From an uncultured bacterium (GTDB lineage: Bacteria; Verrucomicrobiota; Kiritimatiellia; RFP12; UBA1067), in contig CADCAK010000010.1 in the NCBI GenBank assembly GCA_902799385.1, positions 1 through 64,000 on the forward strand: a DNA stretch of 64,000 nucleotides, given 5' to 3'. The notes under the pieces were generated by a model. That model worked only from the letters and a program-made list of their open reading frames with translations, was not told the origin of the DNA and did not search any database. The position numbers were made by a program, and so were the translations under genes. This document shows positions 50,253 through 57,540 of this stretch, piece by piece (position 1 is the stretch's first letter; each line of letters begins with the position of its first letter).

Positions 50253-51710
50253 TTAGACAGGGAGTGTCTTGCGTTTTTCACTCGGCAATTTCGGCGAACG
50301 CACCAATATCTTCATGCAGACCCACGCAAGCAGATACGCCACCGCGCACCAGCAGAACACAACCATGTAGCCCGCCGGCTTGCCGTCGAACCCGCAGAAC
50401 GAGAACGATGCCCCCCTGTTTGCCGCAACGGCGAACATCATCCCGGACGCCTTGTTGACGGCGAAGCTGCCAATGCCGCCCGCGAACTGCGCAATGCCAG
50501 TGACCGTGGCCACGGCGGTTTTCGGGAAAAGGTCGCCGACAACCGAATAGACGTTCGCGCTCCACGCCTGATGACCCGCGCACGCAACGCCAATCAATAC
50601 CGCAGGAAACCACGCGGATGCAGACCCAAGCGGCTGCGCGAAAAGAACGACAAGCGGAAGGCACGCGAACGCAAACATGGCCAGCATGCGGCTTCCGCAG
50701 GGATTGTCGCCGTTCCGGGCGATGAGCTTCGTCGGAATCCGGCAGAGCCACACCGAAAGGACAGTCACGATCGCATAGAGCGCCATCACAAGCATCATCC
50801 CCGTTCCAGACGCGCTTGAATAGCCGAACTGGTCGGAAAGGTACCCCGGCGTCCAGAAGAGGAAGAACCACCAGCAGCCGTTCGTCAGGAAGAGCGCGAG
50901 AACTACGGCCCACGTCTCGCGCATGCACAAAAGGCGGGAGAACGAGAGCCCAGCACCCGCCTCTGCGGTCTCGCTGGTGCGCACCCCGCCCTCGTCGCTG
51001 TTGATGTAGGCCAGTTCCTCGGCGTTGACATGCGCACTCTCGTTCGGACTCCTGTAGAGGAATTGCCATACGCCCATCCAGACGAACCCCAATGCGCCAA
51101 TGACGACAAATGCGGCCTCCCAACCCCACTTCTGCGCGATTGGCGGTATCGTCACGAGGGCAACGAGCGCACCGATTGACGAACCGGCATTGAACACGGA
51201 TGTCGCAAAGGCGCGGTCTTTCTTCGGGAAATATTCGGCCGTCACCTTGATCGCCGCCGGGAAGTTCCCCGCTTCGCCAAGCGCGAGAAAGCAACGGCAG
51301 CCGAGGAAAAGCCACACCGAAACCGACGCGACCGAAAGCGCTATGGCGCTGCCGCTTTCCAATGTGCGCAGGGCCTCCGCAGAGGCAACGCCATCGACGA
51401 GCAGAACCGTGCCGCGCCCGCAAAGTGCATGTAGGCACGCGGCCGCAGACCATATGAATATCGCCCAGAGGTAGCCGCGCCGCGTCCCCAGCCAGTCGAT
51501 GAAGCGTCCGGCAAAAAGGTTGCATACGGCATAGACAAGCGAGAAACATGCGGTAATCGTGCCGTAGTCGTTGTCCGTCCAATGGAATCCCGGCGCGATG
51601 AAGTCCTTCCACGTGAGCGAAAGAACCTGACGGTCGAGATAGTTCACCATCGTCGCGAAGAACAGGAGCGAACAGACCATCCAGCGGAAATTGGTGGCTT
51701 TGCGCATCAT
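50253..51710 (-). CDS. MFS hexuronate (ExuT-like) transporter
   Basis: 485 residues, 12 TM segments. ACS-family features: MVNYLDRQVLSLTWKDF in TM1 (D-R motif), GRFIDWLGTRRGY between TM2 and TM3, LALGEAGNFPAAIKVTAEYF and FPKKDRAFATSVFNAGSSIG. The relative ExuT imports glucuronate or galacturonate. It overlaps the uxaA-type stop (ATGA) at the end of the uronate operon. A proton-coupled hexuronate symport role is well supported by context. Confidence 0.88.
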   Translation of the reverse strand: MMRKATNFRWMVCSLLFFATMVNYLDRQVLSLTWKDFIAPGFHWTDNDYGTITACFSLVYAVCNLFAGRFIDWLGTRRGYLWAIFIWSAAACLHALCGRGTVLLVDGVASAEALRTLESGSAIALSVASVSVWLFLGCRCFLALGEAGNFPAAIKVTAEYFPKKDRAFATSVFNAGSSIGALVALVTIPPIAQKWGWEAAFVVIGALGFVWMGVWQFLYRSPNESAHVNAEELAYINSDEGGVRTSETAEAGAGLSFSRLLCMRETWAVVLALFLTNGCWWFFLFWTPGYLSDQFGYSSASGTGMMLVMALYAIVTVLSVWLCRIPTKLIARNGDNPCGSRMLAMFAFACLPLVVLFAQPLGSASAWFPAVLIGVACAGHQAWSANVYSVVGDLFPKTAVATVTGIAQFAGGIGSFAVNKASGMMFAVAANRGASFSFCGFDGKPAGYMVVFCWCAVAYLLAWVCMKILVRSPKLPSEKRKTLPV

Positions 51711-52891
51711 AGCGAGCAGCCTCCACTGCGGTCAAAATGCTTGTAGCCAAGAAAGAACTCGCGGTGCCCAAGCGCCTCCGGTCGGCTTTTCTCGCCCGAT
51801 GCGACCGACAGTACCTTGTCGTAGAGCTCTATCGCTACATCATCCAGCGACCGGCCTTCGGACTCTACCGCGCCGGCGTTTACGTCCATGTCATCCGACA
51901 TTCTTGCAAACGTATCGGGGTTGGCGCAGACCTTGACCACCGGCACCAGCGCACACCCGGCGACGCTCCCGCGCCCTGTCGTGTACAGGACGATCTGCGC
52001 ACCGCAAGAGGCGAGTTCGACGATCTCGGACGTGTCGCTCAGGTTGGGGAAGCCCCACTTGACCTCTCCATCCGGCACGACGTCCATGAACCAAAGGCCA
52101 CGGTCCCGCGGATGCTCCCCCGGCTTGACTATTCCGCGAATCGTCCGCGAACCGCTCTTCTTGTACGCGCCACGCGACTTCTCGACTATCGAGGCAAGGC
52201 CTCCCTCGAAATTGCCGAGCGAGATGGAGTCGTGCCCCATCTTCTTGTAGTAGGCGTCGGCCTTGGCGACGGTCGCAGCGAGAGAGTCGCCGATTTCCGG
52301 AGTCGCGCCGCGTTCCCGCAGCAGCTCTTCGCATCCAATAAGCTCGCCCGGCTCCTCGAAGATGCACGTCGCCCCCTCGTCCACGAGCCGGTCGAACACC
52401 TTGCCGACTGCGGGATTCGCAGTGCGTCCGCTGAACACGTCCGACCCGCCGCAGATCGTGCCTACGACAAGCTCGCCTACATCCATCGGGACGCGCCTTG
52501 CGGAATCGATCACCTTGGCGAACGCCGAAACATGCGCAAGACCCGACGCCACCGCCTTTTCAGTGCCGCCCTCCTTCTGGATGACGACGAGCGCGGCTTC
52601 GCGTCCGCTCTCGCGGGCTGCGGCGACAAGCGCGTCGCGAGAAAAGTTCTCGCAGCCGAGTGAGACGACGAGGACGGCGCCGACGTTCGGATGGGTGCAG
52701 AGACGCGCCATGACCTTCTCGGCGTATGCGCACGGCGCACAGCCCGAAAGCCCGATCACGTGGACGTCGTCGCGCCCGCACTTTGCGGCGATGCGCTCGG
52801 CCACGTGGCGCGCGCACTCGACGAGATACGTAACGACGATCAGGTTCCTGATCCCCTTTCGCCCGTCCCGTCTCTCATATCCAGTAAGCAT
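51707..52891 (-). CDS. UxaA-type altronate/sugar-acid dehydratase large domain
   Basis: 394 residues. Characteristic of the UxaA/GarD C-terminal region: YERRDGRKGIRNLIVV, HVIGLSGCAPC, VLVVSLGCENFS, VVGTICGGSDVFSGRTANPA, TCIFEEPGELIGCEELL and HDSISLGNFEGGLASIVEKS, with iron-binding cysteines and glutamates. The small N-terminal SAF domain of full-length UxaA is absent and no SAF gene is in the operon. It should dehydrate altronate (or a relative) to 2-keto-3-deoxygluconate. The start ATG lies in an inverted repeat (52888-52915). Confidence 0.85.
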   Translation of the reverse strand: MLTGYERRDGRKGIRNLIVVTYLVECARHVAERIAAKCGRDDVHVIGLSGCAPCAYAEKVMARLCTHPNVGAVLVVSLGCENFSRDALVAAARESGREAALVVIQKEGGTEKAVASGLAHVSAFAKVIDSARRVPMDVGELVVGTICGGSDVFSGRTANPAVGKVFDRLVDEGATCIFEEPGELIGCEELLRERGATPEIGDSLAATVAKADAYYKKMGHDSISLGNFEGGLASIVEKSRGAYKKSGSRTIRGIVKPGEHPRDRGLWFMDVVPDGEVKWGFPNLSDTSEIVELASCGAQIVLYTTGRGSVAGCALVPVVKVCANPDTFARMSDDMDVNAGAVESEGRSLDDVAIELYDKVLSVASGEKSRPEALGHREFFLGYKHFDRSGGCSL

Positions 52892-52915
52892 TTTACACTC
52901 TACACTCTAAAATGC
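52888..52915. repeat. Inverted repeat spanning an SDR stop and a dehydratase start
   Basis: Arms gcatttta and taaaatgc are perfect 8-bp inverses. The loop is two heptamer-like cactcta/cactc units. The SDR stop (TAG) lies in one arm and the dehydratase ATG in the other. Confidence 0.75.
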
Positions 52916-53665
52916 CCCCGCAGCGCCGGCATCGACGGGGAGGAACACGCCGTTCACGTATGCCCCGGCGTCCGACGCGAGATACTGCGCGGCATATCCG
53001 ATGTCTTCCACGCGCCCGAAGGTGTGCGTCGGGATTCGCGCGAGAATCTTGTTGCGGCGCGGCTCGTCGTTGTCCGTCGCCTTGTGGAGCATGGGCGTGT
53101 CTATCCAGCCCGGCGCGATGGCGTTTACCCGGATGCCGCTTGTCGAAGTGTCGGCGATGAGCGCGCGCATCATGCCGTTCACAGCCGCCTTTGCCGTCGA
53201 ATACGCGACGACCTTCTCCATGCCCATGATCGCCGTCATAGAGGAAATCATGATTATCGAGCCGCGCTTTCGCGGCAGCATCGCCTTCAGGACCTCGCGG
53301 CTCATGGCAAACGACGACAGGACGTGGACGTCAAGTATCTTCAGGAACTCTTCGTCCGTCACATCGGTCGCAATCTTCTTCAGGTGCGCGCCCGCGCAGT
53401 TGACAAGCGACGTGATCGGCCCGACGTTCGCCTCGATGTCCGCTACAAGCGCGCCGAGACGCGACTTTTCGGTAACGTCGAAAGGCCGCGCAATGCAATT
53501 GCCGCCCAACTGCCTTTTCGCCTCGTCAAGCAATTCGGCGCGACGGCCGACTATCACGACCTTCGCCCCCGCCTCGACAAAGCATTTCGCTATTCCGAAG
53601 CCGAGCCCCGAGCCGCCGCCCGTCACGAGCGCGACCTGACCTTCCATTGAAAACGGATTTTTCAT
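52907..53665 (-). CDS. SDR-family oxidoreductase of the uronate operon
   Basis: 252 residues from the ATG at 53665 with an AAGGAGG site. Motifs: cofactor TGGGSGLGFGIA, NCAGA, catalytic SSM plus YSTAK (Ser, Tyr, Lys), and VNAIAPGWIDTPM. The position between UxaC and the dehydratase suggests a fructuronate or tagaturonate reductase (UxuB/UxaB role by an SDR, or KduD-like). I infer this from context only. Confidence 0.82.
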   Translation of the reverse strand: MKNPFSMEGQVALVTGGGSGLGFGIAKCFVEAGAKVVIVGRRAELLDEAKRQLGGNCIARPFDVTEKSRLGALVADIEANVGPITSLVNCAGAHLKKIATDVTDEEFLKILDVHVLSSFAMSREVLKAMLPRKRGSIIMISSMTAIMGMEKVVAYSTAKAAVNGMMRALIADTSTSGIRVNAIAPGWIDTPMLHKATDNDEPRRNKILARIPTHTFGRVEDIGYAAQYLASDAGAYVNGVFLPVDAGAAGAF

Positions 53666-53685
53666 TTCTTGCAATGCCTCCTTGA

Positions 53686-54378
53686 TTACATTATTCCAAA
53701 CTTCGAAAAAGCCTCGACGGTCGTCATGCCGTCCTGCAATGCCTTGAGGACGCATTTCTCGCCTCGCGCCTTCTCGATGGCAAGCGAGAACGCCTCTTCC
53801 TCTGCGGCCTTGGGCACGACGAGCGTCCCGTCTATGTCGCCGTACACGATATCCCCCGGCTCAATGCGGATGCCGCCAAACTCGATGGGACAGCGGTAGT
53901 CGATCACCTTGCCGCGAGGCCCCTGGTCCTGCGCATACGTGCCGAGCGAGGACACAGGGAACCCAAGGCGCAGAATCTCCGGCGTGTCGCGGGAAAAACC
54001 ATCGACGACGGCGCCGGCCGCGCCGCACTTCATCGCCCTTGTGCTCATTAGCCCGCCCCAGAGCGCATAGCTCGGGGAGGCGCCGGAGCAGATGTAGACC
54101 TCGCCCGGCTTGAGCGAATCAAGCGCCTCGAACATGAGGCCGAACGGCTTTGCCATGAGCGCGTTCGAGGCGCCGTCGCCGCGCTCCGCAAACACGTCCG
54201 CCTCAAGTACGGGCATCGCCCGACCGATTACCGTCATGCCGGGGGCGAGCGGCTTCACGCCTTGCGGCAGAAACTGGTGCATCAGGCCCATCTTGTCAAG
54301 CGAATCCCCGACAAGGGCCGTAAACAACTCATGCTTTGCAATCGCAAATAGCTCGTCGTCGTTCTTCCAGAGTTTCAT
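53686..54378 (-). CDS. RraA-family protein (HMG/OMG aldolase-type)
   Basis: 230 residues. RraA-fold motifs: LVGDSLDKMGLMHQFLPQGV, GRAMPVLEAD, GLMSTRAMKCGAAGAVVDGFSRD (the GAxGxVxDGxxRD metal/substrate motif) and CPIEFGGIRIEPGDIVYGDIDG. Members act as 4-hydroxy-4-methyl-2-oxoglutarate aldolases or bind RNase E; in sugar-acid operons they are often annotated as demethylmenaquinone methyltransferase-like or aldolase-like. Here it could cleave a keto-deoxy acid. Overlaps uxaC by 4 nt. Confidence 0.8.
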   Translation of the reverse strand: MKLWKNDDELFAIAKHELFTALVGDSLDKMGLMHQFLPQGVKPLAPGMTVIGRAMPVLEADVFAERGDGASNALMAKPFGLMFEALDSLKPGEVYICSGASPSYALWGGLMSTRAMKCGAAGAVVDGFSRDTPEILRLGFPVSSLGTYAQDQGPRGKVIDYRCPIEFGGIRIEPGDIVYGDIDGTLVVPKAAEEEAFSLAIEKARGEKCVLKALQDGMTTVEAFSKFGIM

Positions 54379-55859
54379 GCCTTGAATCCAAAATAGCTGT
54401 TGGCGTTGTTGAACGAGATGTCGCTAACTATTCCGCCGAGCCACTTGATGTCGTTTGGCAGTTCGCCTCTTTCAATCTTCTCGCCCAGCATCCGGCAAAG
54501 CAGCCGCCGGAAGTATTCATGCCGGGTGTAGCTGAGGAACGAGCGCGAATCGGTCAGCATCCCGACGAAGTTCCCCAGCGAGCCAAGCGTGGCCAGCGCC
54601 TCCATCTGCCGCACCATCCCTTCCTTGTGGTCGAGGAACCACCATGCAGGGCCAAGCTGCATCTTGCCGCGCACGGGGCCTTTCTGGAACGCGCCCATGA
54701 CGGTCGCCAGCATTTCGTGGTCGTTGGGGCTGAGCGAATAGAGAATTGTGCGCGGAAGGGAATCTTCCCTCTCCAGCCGGTCGAAAAGCCTTGCCAGGTT
54801 CCACGACACGTTCAGGCTTGCAATGCCGTCAAAACCGGCCTCTATGCCAAGCTCGGAGCTCATCGTGCTGTTGATCTCCCGCATCGCGCCGTAGTGGAGC
54901 TGTGCGACCCATCCTGTCTTTGCGTCGGCCTTCAACCCTTCGTAAAGCCACGCGCTCTTGAACTTCAGCACCTCTTCCGGCGTCAGCGAGGTCCTGCCCG
55001 AACGGGCTTTCTTGAATATCCTCTTTATCTCCGACTCGGTATACGGAGCTGCGAATATCTCGTCTATTCCGTAGTCCGAGACGCGGCATCCCGCACTGAC
55101 GAAAGCCTCCCTTCGCCTCGACATCGCGGAAAGAAAATCATCCCACGTCCGAACAGGCATCCCGGCGGAGAACGCAAGAGCGTCCATCCAGTGGTTCCAA
55201 GCCATGGGATTTTCGATCTTTGACGCCTTGTCGCTGCGCCACGCGGGAAGGATCTTCGTATGGAACGGTTTCTTGGCAATGGCAAGATGGTGTTCCAGGC
55301 GGTCAACCGGGTCGTCCGTCGTGCAGACAACGACGACGTTGGACTTTTTCATCAGCCCCCTCGCCGAGAACCATTCTGCCTTGAGCCGCTTGTTGCACTT
55401 TTCGTATATGCGCCTTGCGCTTGCCCCGCACAGGCGCTCCGTCACGTCGAAATAGCGGGCAAGTTCAAGTTGCGACCAGTCGAAAAGAGGATTGCCCACC
55501 ATTCGCTCCATCGTCTTGGCGAACGCCTCGAACCGTTCCCAGCCGCTCGCGCAACCGTCGTCGCCACGCCCGGAGCAGAGCCGTTCGGCAAAGCCGTTGG
55601 ACCTCATCTGCCGCCATTTGTAGTGGTCGCCTCCAAGCCATACGTCGGAAATGTCGTTCCAGCGCCTGTCCTCTGCAATCTCCACGGGCGGAAGGTGGCA
55701 GTGATAGTCGATGATGGGCATTTTCTCGGCATAGCCGTGGTAGAGTTCCCGTGCCGGGCCCGTTGTCAGAAGAAAGTCGTCGTTTATGAGTGCGACGCCC
55801 CTGTCACACTTCCGTTTGCCTGCCTTTTTTGAAATTATTTTAGCCATTGTCATATCCAT
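54375..55859 (-). CDS. uxaC: UxaC, glucuronate/galacturonate isomerase
   Basis: 494 residues (ATG at 55859). The amidohydrolase-like metal motif is MPIIDYHCHLPP (HxH), then DRRWNDISDVWLGGDHYKWRQMRSNG, VVVCTTDDPVDRLEHHLA and RTILYSLSPNDHEMLATVMG. Length and motifs match uronate isomerase. It converts D-glucuronate to D-fructuronate (or galacturonate to tagaturonate). The first gene of the operon, driven by 55877-55885, with a leader of about 10 nt. Confidence 0.93.
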   Translation of the reverse strand: MDMTMAKIISKKAGKRKCDRGVALINDDFLLTTGPARELYHGYAEKMPIIDYHCHLPPVEIAEDRRWNDISDVWLGGDHYKWRQMRSNGFAERLCSGRGDDGCASGWERFEAFAKTMERMVGNPLFDWSQLELARYFDVTERLCGASARRIYEKCNKRLKAEWFSARGLMKKSNVVVVCTTDDPVDRLEHHLAIAKKPFHTKILPAWRSDKASKIENPMAWNHWMDALAFSAGMPVRTWDDFLSAMSRRREAFVSAGCRVSDYGIDEIFAAPYTESEIKRIFKKARSGRTSLTPEEVLKFKSAWLYEGLKADAKTGWVAQLHYGAMREINSTMSSELGIEAGFDGIASLNVSWNLARLFDRLEREDSLPRTILYSLSPNDHEMLATVMGAFQKGPVRGKMQLGPAWWFLDHKEGMVRQMEALATLGSLGNFVGMLTDSRSFLSYTRHEYFRRLLCRMLGEKIERGELPNDIKWLGGIVSDISFNNANSYFGFKA

Positions 55860-55876
55860 TTCAACTTGATGTATTG

Positions 55877-55885
55877 ATTATACCA
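55877..55885 (-). promoter_or_regulatory. uxaC operon promoter
   Basis: TGGTATAAT on the minus strand, 17 nt before the uxaC ATG. Confidence 0.6.
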
Positions 55886-55893
55886 TATATGCT

Positions 55894-55923
55894 ATGTCAT
55901 TTTGAACAACACATACCATGTCA
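55894..55923. promoter_or_regulatory. Possible direct-repeat operator between divergent promoters
   Basis: atgtca occurs at 55894 and 55918 in similar context (ctatgtcatttt and ccatgtcagatt), 24 bp apart. AraC-type domains bind direct repeats with about two turns of DNA between them. The location between the uxaC and regulator promoters fits autoregulation. Confidence 0.3.
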
Positions 55924-55929
55924 GATTTA

Positions 55930-55938
55930 TGATATAAT
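55930..55938 (+). promoter_or_regulatory. Extended -10 of the regulator, leaderless geometry
   Basis: TGATATAAT; TATAAT ends 7 nt before the ATG at 55946. This supports the ATG at 55946 as start rather than an upstream TTG in the same frame. Confidence 0.65.
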
Positions 55939-55945
55939 TATTGCA

Positions 55946-57151
55946 ATGAAACGCAAAGACAGCAAAAGAGTTTTCCGTGTGCTAGTGTCCGTGCACATTG
56001 CCCGTTCTGGCGGGCGCGATACGCTGACGGGGATTTTCCGCTTCTTGGCGTCAAACCCCAATTGGCAGCTCAGCATAGTGCAAAGCGACGAAGAGTTTAC
56101 GCCCGACATCGTACGGACGGCCAAGGACAAGGGCTTTGACGGCATCATAGCGACAATTCCCGGCTCGAAGGAGACACTTGGCGCATTGGCCAGCACGCCG
56201 CTACCACTCGTCATAAAGAACATCCGCAGTTCCGAGTTCAAAAAACGGAGAAGCCCGACGGCATTCATATTCAACGACAACACGGCCATCGGACGGCTCG
56301 CCGCGACTACGCTTCTCAACAACGGGCAGTATGCCTCTTATGCATACGTCCCCGAATTTGACGAAAACTGGTGCCGTGAACGCGGGAAAAGCTTTTGCGC
56401 CAAGATTGCCGAAAGCGGCAGGTATTGCGCCGTATTCCATTCGGAGACCTCCCCAACTAAACCCGTCAACGACCACGAAGGGCTGAAGGCGTTTATCGCG
56501 TCACTCCCCAAGCCCGTTGCCGTGTACGCCGCCACCGACCTATGCGCGGTCAAGGTTCTTGCAGCGGCAAACGAGGCGAAGGTGTCCGTTCCCAGCCAGA
56601 TGGCACTTCTCGGCACGGACAACGACGAGTTCCTTACGCAGTACACTTCGCCGCCGATCTCGAGCATCCTTCCTGGACATGTCGCAATGGGCTTCAGGGC
56701 GGCAAGCGAACTTGCGCGATTCATGCGCGGCACCAAGGACAGGACACGGCATCAGACGATATACATACCGCCGGTATCGGTCATCGAAAGAGCCTCCACC
56801 AAGCCTTCACTGCCGGCCACCACGCTTGTAGCACGCATCAAGACGTACATCGCCGAACATGGATGCCAAGGCATAAACGTGATGGATGTCGTTGGGCACC
56901 TTGGCGTTTCGCGCAGCCTTGCAGAGATTCGCTTTCGGCAAATCGAGGGCAAGTCAATTAGGCAGGCCATAGAGGAACGGCGTCTGTCGGAGGCTACACG
57001 GCTGCTGAGGCAAACTGCTTTGACGGTTCAGGAAATCGCACGGCGATGCGGCTTTTCGGGACAGAATCGCCTTTCACACGTCTTCAAGGACCGCTTCGGC
57101 CTCGCCCCGGAACATTGGAGGAAAAACAAGGCCAACAACGGTCACGCATGA
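55946..57151 (+). CDS. XylR-type regulator (LacI-like sensor plus AraC DNA-binding domain)
   Basis: 401 residues. Residues about 10-285 are a LacI/GalR periplasmic-binding-like sensor (VLVSVHIARSGGRDTLTGIF, GFDGIIATIPGSK, PVAVYAATDLCAVKVL, MALLGTDNDEFLTQYTSPP) without an N-terminal LacI helix-turn-helix. Residues about 300-401 are an AraC pair: INVMDVVGHLGVSRSLAEIR with EGKSIRQAIEERRLSEATRL, then TVQEIARRCGFSGQNRLSHV with FKDRFGLAPEHWR. The same architecture occurs in E. coli XylR and in PVC genomes. It is divergent from uxaC, so it probably senses a uronate. Confidence 0.93.
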   Translation: MKRKDSKRVFRVLVSVHIARSGGRDTLTGIFRFLASNPNWQLSIVQSDEEFTPDIVRTAKDKGFDGIIATIPGSKETLGALASTPLPLVIKNIRSSEFKKRRSPTAFIFNDNTAIGRLAATTLLNNGQYASYAYVPEFDENWCRERGKSFCAKIAESGRYCAVFHSETSPTKPVNDHEGLKAFIASLPKPVAVYAATDLCAVKVLAAANEAKVSVPSQMALLGTDNDEFLTQYTSPPISSILPGHVAMGFRAASELARFMRGTKDRTRHQTIYIPPVSVIERASTKPSLPATTLVARIKTYIAEHGCQGINVMDVVGHLGVSRSLAEIRFRQIEGKSIRQAIEERRLSEATRLLRQTALTVQEIARRCGFSGQNRLSHVFKDRFGLAPEHWRKNKANNGHA

Positions 57152-57174
57152 AACTCGATTAAGGGCATAAAAAA

Positions 57175-57210
57175 GCTGGCGACGTCCTACTCTCCCCGCT
57201 GCGCGGGGCC
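57175..57210 (-). rRNA. 3'-terminal fragment of a 5S rRNA gene
   Basis: On the minus strand: GCGGGGAGAGTAGGACGTCG then CCAGC and six T. GGGAGAGTAGGACGTCGCCAG is the standard bacterial 5S 3' end. The 5' two-thirds of a 5S gene (the GAACxCGGAAGTTAAGC loop region) is not found in the next 330 bp, so only the last 25-35 nt are present. It could be a truncation scar or a target-site copy left by an integration event. Confidence 0.6.
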
Positions 57211-57540
57211 TTTGCCGACCCCAATCGCCCCTGGTATTCTCTGCTCATCCCGAAACTCCAACTGCCGCTTCAACCATTTCCCAACCCCGATGCGGACACG
57301 ACCAACCGCCACGCAACCGCGAGCCAATCACAACCACGCCGCAATCGTTTCCCAATCACATTCCAGCCGCCCGAAGCCGACAAACGGACGATCCAGCGTT
57401 TGGCAAACACCCACGACTCAACCACCCTTCGTGTCGAATTCATAACCCACGAGATTCCGAATCACAAAGGTTAAACCGCCGCCAACTTTTTCACTGAAGG
57501 TTCAGTAGCCAAGCCCGGCCATCTCTCGTCCAACTATTTT
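57211..57540. other. Non-coding junction between the 5S fragment and the AT-rich cassette
   Basis: No gene with a credible start or ribosome site. Plus-strand frames here have odd composition (asparagine, proline, threonine-rich) and no family likeness. G/T-rich repeats such as gcggttg / gggattg appear on the minus strand. Confidence 0.55.

Noticed and set aside
57212-57445. Small plus-strand gene beside the 5S fragment
   Set aside because: No ribosome site, abnormal composition, starts inside sequence next to the 5S 3' end.
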